From assembly GCF_018138715.1 (NCBI RefSeq), contig NZ_JAGSHX010000006.1, forward strand, positions 10,044,001 through 10,108,000: a stretch of 64,000 nt of DNA, in the 5' to 3' direction. This document shows, in pieces, positions 34,933 to 47,242 of this stretch. A model generated the notes under the pieces. The model saw only the letters and a list, made by a program, of their open reading frames with translations. It was not told the DNA's origin and did not search any database. The DNA is from Streptomyces asiaticus. GTDB taxonomy: Bacteria > Actinomycetota > Actinomycetes > Streptomycetales > Streptomycetaceae. A program made the translations under genes and the position numbers. Position 1 is the stretch's first letter. Every line of letters begins with the position of its first letter.

Positions 34933-36915
34933 TCAGACGCCGGTGATGGTCCATTCGTTGTTGGGGCTGGAGTTCGGAGTCCACATCACCGTGGTCGAGC
35001 CGGCCGTGGTGCTGCCATTGCCGTCAAGGGCGGTACCGGTGCCCCGATTGATGATCTGGTAGCGGTTGCCGCCGAGGCTGCCCAGCGACCACTGCTGGTT
35101 GTTGCCGCCGTTCCAGGCCTCCTGGCGAGCGGGAGCGCCGTTGGTCGAATCGCCCCAGCTGTCGGCGGCCATGCCGTTGGTGCGGTTCATGATGCGGTAG
35201 TAGCCGTTGCCGAGGTCGATCAGCTGCCACTGCAGGTTGGTGCTGCCGTCGTAGTTCCACTGCTTGAGGTTGGAGCCGGAGCCGACGTTGCCCCCGCTGT
35301 CGAGCACCAGTCCGCTGGTCACGTTGGCGATCTTCACCCAGGTCGTCGAGCCGCCCGGCGCGCCCAGGACGGGGATCTCACCCGAGAAGGTGAGCTTGAC
35401 CGTGTACGCCAGCGCGCTGAACGGCGGGGTGGACGAGGGCATGGTGAGGTGCAGGCCCGACGCGTCCTGGGTCGGTGCGGGCAGGTCGATGTAGGTGCCG
35501 GCGGTGTTGTTGAGCAGTTGGGCGCCCGTCAGGCTGCTGAGGTTGATCTGGTTCGAGTTCAGTGTCGTGATGGTCATGGTGCCGCCCTGCCAGCCCAGCG
35601 CGGTGGCGTAGAGGACCTTGTTGTCCCGGCTGCGGGTGAACCGGACGTCCTGCGGTTTGCCGGCCACCGGTCCGCTGAACGAGCCTCCGCCCATCTTGGT
35701 GGGGCCCTCGCCGTAACTGGCCCAGGAGCGGGTGGAGTAGACCGCCTCTCCGAAGCGGCCGAGCCAGTCGCCCATGGCGAGCAGGATGGACCGCTGCCCG
35801 GAGGGGACGGTGCCGTCGGCCATCGGGGCGATGTTCAGCAGCATGCTGCCGCCCTTGCTGACCCGGTCGATCAGCGAGTGCAGCAGTGCCTGCGTCGAGT
35901 AGTAGCCGATGCCCTCCGTGTAGCACCAGCTGGAGGAGGAGATGCTGTCGTCGGTCAGCCAGTAGGGGGTGAGCAGCCCTGCCGGGCCGCCGCGCTCGAA
36001 GTCGAAGACCTCACCCTTGTTGTTGAGGCCGTCCTTGTAGGTCGCGACCACGTCCCTGTTCCACGAGACGGCCTGGTTGTAGTAGTGCGCGAGGAACTCG
36101 AGCCGGTAGGACTCCTGCACCAGGTTCAGGTCGAAGTCCTGCCAGACCAGATCCGGCTGGTAGCCGTCGATGATCTCGATCAGCTTGTCGTACCAGAGCT
36201 TGTTCTCCGCTGCCGAGCCCTGCTGGGCATAGAGGACGCGGAGTGTCGGGTCCGACTGGGACGGCACGTGGTCGTAGTAGCCGTTGAAGTGGTAGGCGTG
36301 GTGCAGCGAAGCCATGAACTTCAGCCCCTGCCCGCGGATGGCCTGCGCCTGAAGACCCACCAAGTCGAGTCTGGGACCGTGCTGGACCGAGTTCCACGGG
36401 TTGGAGCGGCTGTTCCACATGGAGAAGCCGTCGTGGTGCTCGGCGACCGGCCCGGCGAACCTGGCGCCCGCGGCCTTGAACAGCTGCGCCCAGGCGTCCG
36501 GATCCCACTTGCCGCCCTGGGAGACCGGTTTGGGGGCGAACTGCACGTAGTTGCCGGCCTTGTCGCGGGCGCCGTCGATGAAGTTGTTGTACGGCCAGGC
36601 CGAGGGGTCGCCGTAGGTGGCGATGTGGTGTCTGTTCTCGGCCGAGCCGCCGATGTACATGTTGCGCGGGTACCACTCGTTCCCGAACGCGGGAACACTG
36701 AAGACGCCCCAGTGGTAGTAGATGCCGAACTTGGCGTCCTGGAACCAGGCCGGGGCCGGGGGGTGCTGGTCCACGGAGGACCAGCTCGCGGTGTAGCTTC
36801 CGGGACCGTCGGTCGCGGCGGCCTCGGGGGCGAACCGCAGCAGGCCGAAGGCCGTGGCCGCGCCGGCCGCCGCCAGCAGTCGGCGCCGGCTGAGCGGCAG
36901 GGAAGTGGAAGACAT
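34933..36915 (-). CDS. Secreted GH29 alpha-L-fucosidase with ricin-type (CBM13-like) domain
   Basis: A 660-residue Tat-exported enzyme (SRRRLLAAAGAATAFGLL signal). The GH29 barrel begins WFQDAKFGIYYHWGVFSVPAFGNEWY, with AEHHDGFSMWNS as the conserved fucose-binding HHDGF motif. The nucleophile Asp lies in PDLVWQDFDLN, and SKGGSMLLNIAP follows. A C-terminal beta-trefoil repeats LQWQLIDLGNGYYRIMNR and NNQQWSLGSLGGNRYQIIN. It removes alpha-L-fucose from plant glycans or glycoproteins. GAGAGG lies 6 bases upstream of the ATG. It follows GH59 by 66 bp in the same operon. Confidence 0.9.
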   Translation of the reverse strand: MSSTSLPLSRRRLLAAAGAATAFGLLRFAPEAAATDGPGSYTASWSSVDQHPPAPAWFQDAKFGIYYHWGVFSVPAFGNEWYPRNMYIGGSAENRHHIATYGDPSAWPYNNFIDGARDKAGNYVQFAPKPVSQGGKWDPDAWAQLFKAAGARFAGPVAEHHDGFSMWNSRSNPWNSVQHGPRLDLVGLQAQAIRGQGLKFMASLHHAYHFNGYYDHVPSQSDPTLRVLYAQQGSAAENKLWYDKLIEIIDGYQPDLVWQDFDLNLVQESYRLEFLAHYYNQAVSWNRDVVATYKDGLNNKGEVFDFERGGPAGLLTPYWLTDDSISSSSWCYTEGIGYYSTQALLHSLIDRVSKGGSMLLNIAPMADGTVPSGQRSILLAMGDWLGRFGEAVYSTRSWASYGEGPTKMGGGSFSGPVAGKPQDVRFTRSRDNKVLYATALGWQGGTMTITTLNSNQINLSSLTGAQLLNNTAGTYIDLPAPTQDASGLHLTMPSSTPPFSALAYTVKLTFSGEIPVLGAPGGSTTWVKIANVTSGLVLDSGGNVGSGSNLKQWNYDGSTNLQWQLIDLGNGYYRIMNRTNGMAADSWGDSTNGAPARQEAWNGGNNQQWSLGSLGGNRYQIINRGTGTALDGNGSTTAGSTTVMWTPNSSPNNEWTITGV

Positions 36916-36981
36916 GTGGGGCCTCTCGGGGGAATCGACGGAGGTGGTGCGGGAGTCGGTGATCGTCAGCCGGTCACCGGA

Positions 36982-39537
<2,556 letters not shown>

Positions 39538-41370
39538 TCAGCGGAGGATGAAGTCCTGGTTCGTGCCGGGCATGTTCTTGCACTGCCACTGGTCCAGTTG
39601 CTGACCCGGGTTGCCGGCCGCGCCGTAGACGTCCAGGCACAGACCGCTGTTTTTGTTCTGGAACTCGTAGGCGCCGTCGGACTGCCGTACGGGCAGCCAG
39701 AGGCTGTTGGCCGCCGCTCCGGGTGCCTGCTGGACGATGTCCGGGATGCCCGGAGCCGTGGAGCTGTCGGCCACCGCCACGTCCAGGCCGGAGTTCTGTG
39801 CCCGCAGCTCGCCGTAGCCGCCCGAGGCGGCGACGAACCGGAACTGCTGGTTGCCCTGCCCGTTGCAGGTCCACTGGTCGATCGCGGCGCCGGTGCTGCG
39901 GGAGTCGCCGTATACGTCCATGCACAAGTTGTTGTCGGCGACGACGAGTTGGTGGTAGCCGTCCGGGAAGCCGCCGCCACTGGACGAGGCGGGTGTCAGA
40001 TAGACGGCGAACGCATCGTGCGCGCCCTGGAACGTGAACGGCACGGTGATCGAGCCGCCCGAGGTGCTCATATTCTGGTCGTATACGGTCTGTGGCGCAC
40101 TGAGCGGCGCCTGGTCGGGGATGCGGTGCACGGTGACGTGCACGCCGCCGTCGTTCGCGAGCCAGGGTAGGGACGCCAGCCCGTTGAAGGTCACGGACGC
40201 GGCGCCGGTGTACCCGTTGGAGTCGCCGATGACCGCCACCGCTCGCTTGGCGGAGGAGTCCTCGGCGGCCGAGATCGCCGTCGAGCCGACCTGGCCGGAG
40301 GTGTCCACGAGGGTGCCGGTCATGTCGGCGTAGTCCCGAAGTGCCCACCAGTTGCCGGTCGGCTGCCAGCTGCCCCCGCTCTGGGTGAGGACTCCGGTCA
40401 GGTTCGGGGTGACGCAGCACACCCAGTTGCCGCGCATCGCGTTGGTGTACCCGGACTGCGCGAACCGCGCCAGGTACCAGGCCGTCACCCCGGCGGTCTG
40501 CCGGTCGGCCGGCTGGTACTCGTTCGAGGACAGCGGCAGCGGACCGATGCCCGCCGCGGTCAGGGCGCTGTTCAGGGCCCGCGCGACGGTGACCGGGTCG
40601 TCGACATCGCCCTCGTTGTGGTTGGCGATCATGTCCGGCACCGTCCCGGCCGCCTTCACGTGCGCGAGCCAGGTCCGCCACTCAGCCGGGTTGCGCTCCG
40701 GGGTGAACGCGAAGGACGGCCCTACGATCTGCGCCCCGGGGGCGGTGCGCCGGATCTCCCGGTAGGCGGTGTCCCACATCTGGAAGTACTGGGCGCTGTT
40801 GACCCCCCGCGTCCAGAACGCGGAGATGTCCGGCTCGTTCCAGATGTCGTAGGAGAACGTGAGCCCCGAAGCCCGCAGCGCTCCCACCGTGGAGTCGATG
40901 AAGCCAACCCAGTTGGAGCAGTCGCCGTTGTCGCACGGGTACCTCGTGTTCGACGGCTGGCCGCCGTTCGCGCCGTAGATGTCGCTCACCAGCACCTGGT
41001 ACTGCGCGTGGTAGGGCGGCCGGGTGAGCCGTTTCGCCTGCGCGACGATCGAGTCGACGTCGGCCCGGGTGGCCGAGCCGTACTGGTAGCCGTCCCTGAT
41101 CCAGCCGCCGGAGAACCATCCGCCGCCGCGGAAGGCGTTGATCCCCAGCGGCTGGATGAACTGGTCCGCCGGTCGGCTGCCGTCTTCGCTGAAGCCGTAG
41201 AGGAACCCTTCCCCCACGCCGGTCGACGGCCCGCGGGTCGACGCCAGGTTCACGCTCAGCGATGTGGCCGAGGCGGCCTGGCTCGTGTCCGTCGCCAGCA
41301 GCGGCAGCACGAGTGCCAGCACGATGCCGGCCACCAGCCCCAGACGGGCCGGTCTCGCTCTCGTCCTCAT
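39538..41370 (-). CDS. Secreted GH39-like glycosidase with CBM13
   Basis: A 610-residue secreted enzyme: signal MRTRARPARLGLVAGIVLAL with cleavage near SQA-ASA, then a clan-A barrel and a ricin-type CBM13 from ~residue 475 (LCMDVYGDSRSTGAAIDQW, NQQFRF). The acid/base Glu is in FSYDIWNEPDISAFW (~178) and the nucleophile candidate in LPLSSNEYQPA (~283), consistent with GH39. Known GH39 activities include beta-xylosidase, alpha-L-iduronidase and the release of galactosyl-arabinose from gum arabic; the last would fit this locus. AGGAGG lies 5 bases before ATG 41370. It precedes GH59 by 150 bp. Confidence 0.75.
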   Translation of the reverse strand: MRTRARPARLGLVAGIVLALVLPLLATDTSQAASATSLSVNLASTRGPSTGVGEGFLYGFSEDGSRPADQFIQPLGINAFRGGGWFSGGWIRDGYQYGSATRADVDSIVAQAKRLTRPPYHAQYQVLVSDIYGANGGQPSNTRYPCDNGDCSNWVGFIDSTVGALRASGLTFSYDIWNEPDISAFWTRGVNSAQYFQMWDTAYREIRRTAPGAQIVGPSFAFTPERNPAEWRTWLAHVKAAGTVPDMIANHNEGDVDDPVTVARALNSALTAAGIGPLPLSSNEYQPADRQTAGVTAWYLARFAQSGYTNAMRGNWVCCVTPNLTGVLTQSGGSWQPTGNWWALRDYADMTGTLVDTSGQVGSTAISAAEDSSAKRAVAVIGDSNGYTGAASVTFNGLASLPWLANDGGVHVTVHRIPDQAPLSAPQTVYDQNMSTSGGSITVPFTFQGAHDAFAVYLTPASSSGGGFPDGYHQLVVADNNLCMDVYGDSRSTGAAIDQWTCNGQGNQQFRFVAASGGYGELRAQNSGLDVAVADSSTAPGIPDIVQQAPGAAANSLWLPVRQSDGAYEFQNKNSGLCLDVYGAAGNPGQQLDQWQCKNMPGTNQDFILR

Positions 41371-41530
41371 CCGATCCTCCTGCGGTTCGGCGCCGCTGGG
41401 CTGCGGCGCGTGTGCTGGACGGGGGCCGCCTCCCGTGGGTGCGGGGTGCGGAGTGCGGAGTGCGGCGCGGCGACGTGCCGGGGCAGCGGTCGGATGCCGC
41501 ACCGGAGTCGAGCGCGGGTCGCTCACCGGG

Positions 41531-41620
41531 TCAGCTCAGCGTCCACTGCTGGTCGCTCTGGCCTATCCGGTGGCGGTGATGCCGGCCTGGACGGCGTTCT
41601 CGGTGGCGTAGGAGAGATGC
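41531..41620 (-). pseudogene. C-terminal scraps of a GH54 domain and a CBM13 domain
   Basis: Minus-strand frames read HLSYATENAVQAGITATG-stop, like the GH54 ending GYPSDATDNAVQANVTAAGYR. Immediately after, in another frame, comes GQSDQQWTLS-stop, the usual end of a ricin-type repeat. They appear to be relics of a third GH54-CBM13 gene between the GH54 paralogue and GH39. Confidence 0.45.
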
Positions 41621-41909
41621 CCGCCGTCGATCAGCGGAGCGGCCGTCTCCGCCCACGTACTGAACTCGCTACGACTCTCGGTGGGGTCATCGCTCGCGCG
41701 GTGGACACGGGCATGGTTCATCAACTCCTGGGTCGGTCGCGGGAGGAGGCGCCCACTCCTGGGGCACATCCGCCGCCGAGGGATCCAGCGACGGCCACGG
41801 ACTGTGCGGTCGCTGCGGGAGCGGGGCATGCCTGGCAGCGGGGCAGGTATTTCGTGGCCGTTCTTCGGGCGTGCCGGGGGCCGCCACCTCCCGCGGAAGT
41901 GAAAGGAGT

Positions 41910-43420
41910 TCAGCGGTAGCCGGCCGCCGTGACATTGGCCTGTACCGCGTTGTCGGTCGCATCGGAGGGGTAGCCGGATACGATGGCTCCTTCGTAGAAG
42001 GTGCCGGCGCTCAGGTTGGCCCCGCCGCCGGGCTTGCAGCAGTCGCCGCCGCTGCCCAGGACGATGGCTCCTTGTTTCTTCATTGGGCTGTAACCGCTGG
42101 GAAGCCCGCCGTTCCACAAGGTGGTCAGGCCGCCGGATTGCGCGTTGCCGCCCTTGAGGGCGAACCTCGACGTCCCGTTGTCCTTGAGCATCGCGGTGAC
42201 GAACTTGCTGGTAAAGGCCCGCTGGTTGGTTTCCAGGACTGGCTGCCGCCGGAGTACAGGCCCCATTCGAGATCGGCCTGCACCCAGGGACCGCTGCCGG
42301 CACAGCCGCCGAACCAGCACTGGGTGCCGAAGTTGATCGCGTCCATCGCCCCGGCGGCGTCGGCCTTTCTGGTCGTCTCGCTGTTGCCGTAGTCGAAGCA
42401 GCAGCCACTGTTGACGTGGGTGCCGCTGGTCACCATGTACGCCCCTTCGGGCGCGGCACCGGTCGGCACGCCCGTCAGGTGACCGTCCCGCCAGTAGCTG
42501 TTCCCGGGGTTGATGTACAGCGAGTACGCCTTGGTGCCCCCGGCGGTCAGCGACTCGGAGGTCGCCTTCGCGGGGCTGCTCTGACTCGATCCCGGGACCT
42601 GGGCCGATCCCTGGTACCACAGGTCGTTGCCGCGTCCCGACTGGTCGTAAACTGCCGTGATCACGCACGAGGTACCCGCGCAGAACGAGTCCTGTGCCGC
42701 CGCGTTGGCGAAGCCGCCGGGCGCCAGCACGCCGATGTCCCTGGTCGCGTTGTCCGAGGAGCGCCTGACCTGGTACAGGGTGCCGTTGTAGGAACCGTAG
42801 AGCGCCCGCACCGTGCTGTGCGCGGCCACGCACGGCGTACCACCCTCGGAGTAGATGTCACACGGGCCGGACCCGCCGGACCCAGGCGGAGGTATCGGCT
42901 TGCTCCACATCTGGTTGCTTTGGCCATTGCAGGTCCACAGGATGACCGCCGTACCGTTGGTGGTGCCCGCCCCGTTGACGTCCAGGCATAAGCCGGACTG
43001 GGCACTGGTGACGGACCCGTCGGAATTCTGTCGCCACATCTGGGTCGACCGCCCGTCGCACGACCAAATGATCACCGGGATCCCCGGAGCCGTCTGGCTG
43101 TCGCGGGTGTCCACGCACCGGGTGCCGCTCATCGTCCTCAGCTCACCCGCCGACGTGAACTCGAACGCCTGATTCACCTGGTCGTTGCAGTCCCAGATGT
43201 CCAATGCCGTTCCCGGCGTATCGACGTTGCCCTTGACGTCCAGACACCGCCCGGATGCCGGGCTCACCAGGGGGAGCGCCACCGCCGGCGCCGGTGCCGA
43301 CCATGTCGGCGCGGTCGCCGACAACATGGCCAGCAGCGCCATCACGCATACGGCGGCCACCGCCGGTAAGCGTGGTCCACGAGCCACGGGGCTCCGGAGC
43401 GAAACAGATGAAAGCCGCAT
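41910..43420 (-). pseudogene. GH54 alpha-L-arabinofuranosidase with N-terminal CBM13, frameshifted
   Basis: From ATG 43420 (AAGGA upstream) the protein has a signal (LPAVAAVCVMALLAMLSATA), a three-repeat CBM13 (RCLDVKGNVDTPGTALDIWDC to NQMWSKP), and a GH54 domain nearly identical to the copy at 23370. Near 42225-42230 one base is missing compared with that copy: SQSWNPNQRAFTSK becomes SQSWKPTSGP, and the true frame resumes as NQRAFTSKFVTAMLKDNG to the normal end AAGYR. The nucleophile Glu (DLEWGLYSG) precedes the shift and the acid Asp (GGDCC) follows it, so the frameshifted product should be inactive. A sequencing error is possible. It heads the second glycan operon. Confidence 0.8.
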
Positions 43421-43725
43421 TCCGTTCCTTGAATATGTGAGGAAGGGGACAGAGAGTGCCGGATCCGTCCCGAGGGAAACGCTCAAGGCCGTTGCCGCCG
43501 GTATGGATGCGGGGCCCGGGCGTTCCTGTTGGCGTTGCCGCCAGTGCGTTCGGCTTGCCCTTCCATTCGGCTCCCAGGAAGGCCGGCCGCGCGTAGCCGT
43601 CGGCCACTCCCGTCAGGGGCCGGTCGGCGGTGGAGCGCGCGGGCGAGGGTGCGATCCGAATGAGGTCATGGGTGACTCTCCCTTGGAGGCAAGGGCGCCC
43701 GAGAGCATCCACAGAGAACCCTCAG

Positions 43726-43736
43726 ACATCCCATGT
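43726..43736. promoter_or_regulatory. Palindromic box, exact copy of ACATGGGATGT on the minus strand
   Basis: Reads ACATCCCATGT on the plus strand. With one further matching base on each side it becomes GACAT-CCC-ATGTC, the most symmetrical copy. It lies 305 bp upstream of the second GH54 start. Confidence 0.5.
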
Positions 43737-43801
43737 CCCATAGTGATTCCACCGGTCCCTCACACTGTCAATAGGCATGTCTCCTTCAATCGGAACCCAA
43801 T

Positions 43802-43812
43802 CCATCCCATGT
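43802..43812. promoter_or_regulatory. Box CCATCCCATGT (one mismatch, minus-strand sense)
   Basis: The reverse complement is ACATGGGATGG, one base from the shared motif, 66 bp further upstream than the exact copy. Confidence 0.35.
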
Positions 43813-43867
43813 TTCTTTTGCGCTGGTCAGCTCGCCATGACCCACGTTGGTGGTGAACGCGGTTTTC

Positions 43868-44509
43868 TCAGGCGTCGTTTGCGGTGCTGTTCACATGACG
43901 GACCAGCCACGTGAGCATGGCGTCGAGGTCGTCGGCGGCCGCGAGGACTTTGCCGACAGCCTCAGGAGTGTGGAGCCACTCGTCGCAGCCGAGGGGTTGG
44001 GCAGCGATCAGTGAGCGGTGGCGCAGCAGGTCCGTGCGGGAGTGGTCGGACGGATAACCCCGCGGGGGGCGCTTCATCACGTCCCCGGAGATGTCGTAGC
44101 CCTTCGCCTTCAAGTCCTCGACGATGGCAGAGAGTTCGTGGCCGCTTCCCTCGGCGGCGACGGCCTTGCGGAACATGGTGACCTGGCCAGGGTCGGGATA
44201 CCACCAAGCGCCTTGGACCCGCAGGCCCTCCAGGTCGAACCGCAGACCGATCTCGATCTTGCGGCCGAGCCGGATCACCGCGCCCTGGTGCTGCCACCAC
44301 CAGGAGTTTGTGCGGTAGTGCCAGACAGAGAAGTCCTCGTACCGGGGATCGACGTCCGCCACATCATTCAGCAGCGCGATCATCGGCTGCCGGACGAGAC
44401 GTTCGCGATCCGCACGGCACTGCTCGCGCACCGCGCGTGACGGCTCGCCCTCCAGGTGCAGCAACACGTCCATGGCGTGCTCCGGCCAGCCGGTGAACCG
44501 TCCGCTCAT
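43868..44509 (-). CDS. DUF2461 family protein
   Basis: A 213-residue cytosolic protein matching the DUF2461/TIGR02453 pattern. RFTGWPEHAMDVLLHLEGEPSRAV opens it, and RERLVRQPMIALLNDVADVD and WWYPDPGQVTMFRKAVAAEG lie within. Members are widespread and of unknown function. The start MSGRFTGW at 44509 is used because the conserved domain begins there; the longer frame upstream has no support. It is convergent with nothing and stands alone between the glycan operon promoter and a GAF remnant. Confidence 0.7.
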   Translation of the reverse strand: MSGRFTGWPEHAMDVLLHLEGEPSRAVREQCRADRERLVRQPMIALLNDVADVDPRYEDFSVWHYRTNSWWWQHQGAVIRLGRKIEIGLRFDLEGLRVQGAWWYPDPGQVTMFRKAVAAEGSGHELSAIVEDLKAKGYDISGDVMKRPPRGYPSDHSRTDLLRHRSLIAAQPLGCDEWLHTPEAVGKVLAAADDLDAMLTWLVRHVNSTANDA

Positions 44510-44599
44510 GCGGGCACCATAACCACCGGGCCACCGGGTATCGAAACCGGCCGGTGCGCGGGTGGCCACGACCTGCCGTGGGAAGCGGCCATCCCGGTC

Positions 44600-44990
44600 T
44601 CACGGATCACCGGGTGATCTCACAACACGGGCCCACGCCGACGGGGCGGGCGGGTCGCAGATGCTGTGCGACCCACTCGGCGACCATCCACAGAAAGTCA
44701 CGCTGGGCGTCCAGGCGTGGGTGCCGTACCGCAGGCAGGACACGGGGGCCGCGCTGTCCTCCTCCGTGAGAGTCTCCCACCTCGCGGCCAGGGACTCGGG
44801 GAGTCCGATACTGGCCACCAGACGGAGCCCGCCGTGGCGTGTGTCGCACAGATGGATCATGCCGCCCAGGGCGCTGAGTTCGGCGACCACATGCCCGAGG
44901 ACGAGCGTCAGCGGCCCGGTGCCACTCAGATCGTCACCCGCGGAGCCCAGTAGCCGAAGCCGCGTCCACGCTGACCGAGTGATCCGGGTT
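44600..44990 (-). pseudogene. GAF-domain protein fragment (PP2C/SpoIIE-type regulator)
   Basis: The frame reads SGTGPLTLVLGHVVAELSALGGMIHLCD, then LRLVASIGLPESLAARWETL and APVSCLRYGTHAWTP. These match the first half of GAF domains found in Streptomyces phosphatase/kinase regulators. After HAWTP the sequence diverges, and the rest of the GAF and the catalytic domain are missing. There is no start codon with a ribosome binding site. It is a broken remnant. Confidence 0.5.
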
Positions 44991-45096
44991 CCTACGGGTT
45001 CTGGTGTTGCCCGTCCACACCCATGTCGTCACCTGTCGTCTCCTTGGGAGTTCGGTGCCGTACGAATAGCAGGCCGCTGACACCGGTTGTGCGGAG

Positions 45097-46704
45097 TCAG
45101 CTCATGCCGTACCTGGTCTTGATCAGGTCTGCCGCCCGTTCGCCGATGACGACACAGGGCGCCATGGTGTTGCCGCTGGTGATCCGGGGCATGACCGAGC
45201 CGTCCGCGATGCGCAGGCCCTCGACGCCGTAGACGCGCAGGGAGCCGTCGACCACGGACATCCTGTCGCGTCCCATCCTCGCGGCGCAGGTCTTGTGGTA
45301 GTACGAGCCGGCCGCGTTGCGGACGAAATGCCTGAGTTCGTCGCCGCTCAGCGGACCGGGCATGACCTCGCGCTTGACAAACGGTTTCACCTCGGCCGAG
45401 TTGCCGATTTCCCGGCAGAGCTCCACGCAGTACTCAAGTGCCTGCACGTCCTCCTCGGCACTCAGGAAATTGGCGTCGATCACCGGGGCCGCCATAGGAT
45501 CCGCGCTGGTCAGCCGCACGGATCCACGGCTGACGGGCCGGGCGAGCCCGGGGGCAAGTGTCCAGGCGGAATCGACTCCGACGGGAACGTCGTACTGGGT
45601 GGCGGTCACCTCGCTCGCGCACGGGAACTCATCCAGGGTCGGCATCAGGTCGGGGCCGGGCAGTGACGGGTCGCTCTTGGCGAAGAGGGCGAATTCGGCG
45701 GCGTTGCTCCGGGGGGCCTCGGGGACCTGGTACTCCCAGATGCAGCCGGCGAGCAGGACGTGGTCCTGGAGGTTCTTCCCGACGCCGGGCAGATGCACGA
45801 CGCCGGGGATGCCGAGCGTGGCGAGTTCTGCCTGGTCGCCGATGCCGGAGAGCATCAGCAGCTTCGGCGTGTTGATGGCTCCGAGAGAGACGATCACCTC
45901 CTCGCCCGCCGAGACGCCGTGTGTGCGGCCCCATTGGACGAACTCCACTCCGGTCACCCGGTTCCCGGACAGCTTCAGCCGGGTCACCTCGGCGCACAGC
46001 ACCATGTGAAGGTTGGGGCGGCCCATGGCCGGATGGAGGTAGGCGGCGGCCATCGACACCCTGACATTGTCCTGGCCGACCAGGAGGTTGGGGCAGCCGC
46101 AGCCGCCGTCGGACTCCATGGGGTCGCCGTTGAGGTCGGCGACGGGTGGGATGCCGAGCGCGGATGCCGCCCCGACCAGTGCCGGCGCGAGTGGAACCGG
46201 GTTCTCGGGGAGGGTGACCCGCAGGGGGCCGCCGGTGCCGCGGCGGGGGTCGGCCGGGCCGGTCCAGTCCTCGACGCGGCGGTAGATGTCGAGAACGGAC
46301 GCGTAGGACCAGCCGGGATCGCCGGTCTCCTCGGCCCAGGCGTCGAAGTCGTTGCGGTGGCCCCGGGCCCGGACTGAGGCGTTGATGCTGGAGCCGCCGC
46401 CCAGCACCTTGCCCATCGGCAGCGGAGGCGTACGACCGTTGAGAGAGGGCGACGGCTGGGCGCGGTAGCCCCAGTCACGTTCGCTGCCGATGTTGGACAT
46501 CCACCGGGTGGAGTCGATGACCGACGACACCCGGTCGCTACCGCCGGCCTCCAGCAGCAGAACGCTCACCCCGGGATTCTCGGCCAGTCGCCGGGCGACG
46601 ACGGACCCTGAGGTTCCTCCGCCGCAGACGATGAAGTCGTAGGCGGGACGCAGAACGTCGCCGACGATCTCCCGGTCCACGGTTACGCGGCTGGTGTGTG
46701 CCAT
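45097..46704 (-). CDS. GMC-family FAD-dependent alcohol oxidase/dehydrogenase
   Basis: A 535-residue flavoprotein of the glucose-methanol-choline family. The FAD-binding DFIVCGGGTSGSVVARRLAE is near residue 25. The first GMC signature is GKVLGGGSSINASVRARG (~105) and the second is GAINTPKLLMLSGIG (~275). The active-site His is in SYYHKTCAARMG and the Asn in RITSGNTMAPCVVIGERAADLI at the C-terminus. It oxidises an alcohol to an aldehyde or ketone; the substrate is unknown. It has no signal peptide. An AAAGGACGG lies upstream of ATG 46704. A TetR gene 538 bp upstream on the same strand may regulate it. Confidence 0.88.
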   Translation of the reverse strand: MAHTSRVTVDREIVGDVLRPAYDFIVCGGGTSGSVVARRLAENPGVSVLLLEAGGSDRVSSVIDSTRWMSNIGSERDWGYRAQPSPSLNGRTPPLPMGKVLGGGSSINASVRARGHRNDFDAWAEETGDPGWSYASVLDIYRRVEDWTGPADPRRGTGGPLRVTLPENPVPLAPALVGAASALGIPPVADLNGDPMESDGGCGCPNLLVGQDNVRVSMAAAYLHPAMGRPNLHMVLCAEVTRLKLSGNRVTGVEFVQWGRTHGVSAGEEVIVSLGAINTPKLLMLSGIGDQAELATLGIPGVVHLPGVGKNLQDHVLLAGCIWEYQVPEAPRSNAAEFALFAKSDPSLPGPDLMPTLDEFPCASEVTATQYDVPVGVDSAWTLAPGLARPVSRGSVRLTSADPMAAPVIDANFLSAEEDVQALEYCVELCREIGNSAEVKPFVKREVMPGPLSGDELRHFVRNAAGSYYHKTCAARMGRDRMSVVDGSLRVYGVEGLRIADGSVMPRITSGNTMAPCVVIGERAADLIKTRYGMS

Positions 46705-47242
46705 GGGTATCGGCCGTCCTTTCCAGAAGGAGAAAGGTCGTCGCGGAGCCCCGCGGGGTGATCCACTGCCATTCGGTGGACTCGTCGGAAGTTCGCGTCG
46801 CCGCCGAAGCGCCCACCACTCCCGAGCACCGTTGACGAGCCCGGGCGCCCGCGCGGCCGGACAGCGTCGCCTGGAACACCCCCGTCAGGGCCCGGCCGCA
46901 CCGTGATCGGCGGCAGCGCGCCGACCGAGACCGGGAGGGCATGGCAACCGCCTCGTGTACTCGCTTCACGGCGCCCACGGCCTCCGCTGTCGCCCTGGCC
47001 GGGATCGAGGCCGACTCCCAGACCAGCCAGGGCACAGCTCATCGCGGCGTTGTGCTCATCGAGACCATCAGCGACACGAGACAGCGCATGACGTTCGCTT
47101 GCTCTCACATCCTACGTCGCCGCAGGGAGTCCGACTGGGCCACGGCCGCCGCCCGACGGGCCCCTTGCTCTCCGCCGCACGCATCTCCGGACCAGATCAC
47201 CAGGGCAAACTGGTGGGGCAGCCGAAGCGACGAGCGCCGGAG
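46705..47242. other. Intergenic region between GMC oxidoreductase and TetR gene
   Basis: About 538 bp with only low-quality frames on both strands. One minus-strand stretch (PWLVWESASIPARATAEAVGAVKRVHEA) looks vaguely protein-like but has no recognised domain. The promoter of the GMC gene should be here. Confidence 0.35.

Larger units (their letters stand above)
43421..43867. other. Control region of the second glycan operon
   Basis: About 447 bp without a convincing gene, lower in GC towards 43740-43830. It holds two shared boxes (43726 exact, 43802 with one mismatch) and should contain the promoter of the minus-strand GH54/GH39/GH59/GH29/importer array. Confidence 0.45.

Noticed and set aside
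41437..41466. Short tandem repeat (G[GA]GTGCG units) upstream of GH39
   Set aside because: Only about four imperfect 7-bp units, in a GC-rich spacer; likely low-complexity drift.
46683..47108. Possible minus-strand gene between the GMC oxidoreductase and TetR genes
   Set aside because: Competing frames are of equal quality, with no recognisable motif or start signal.
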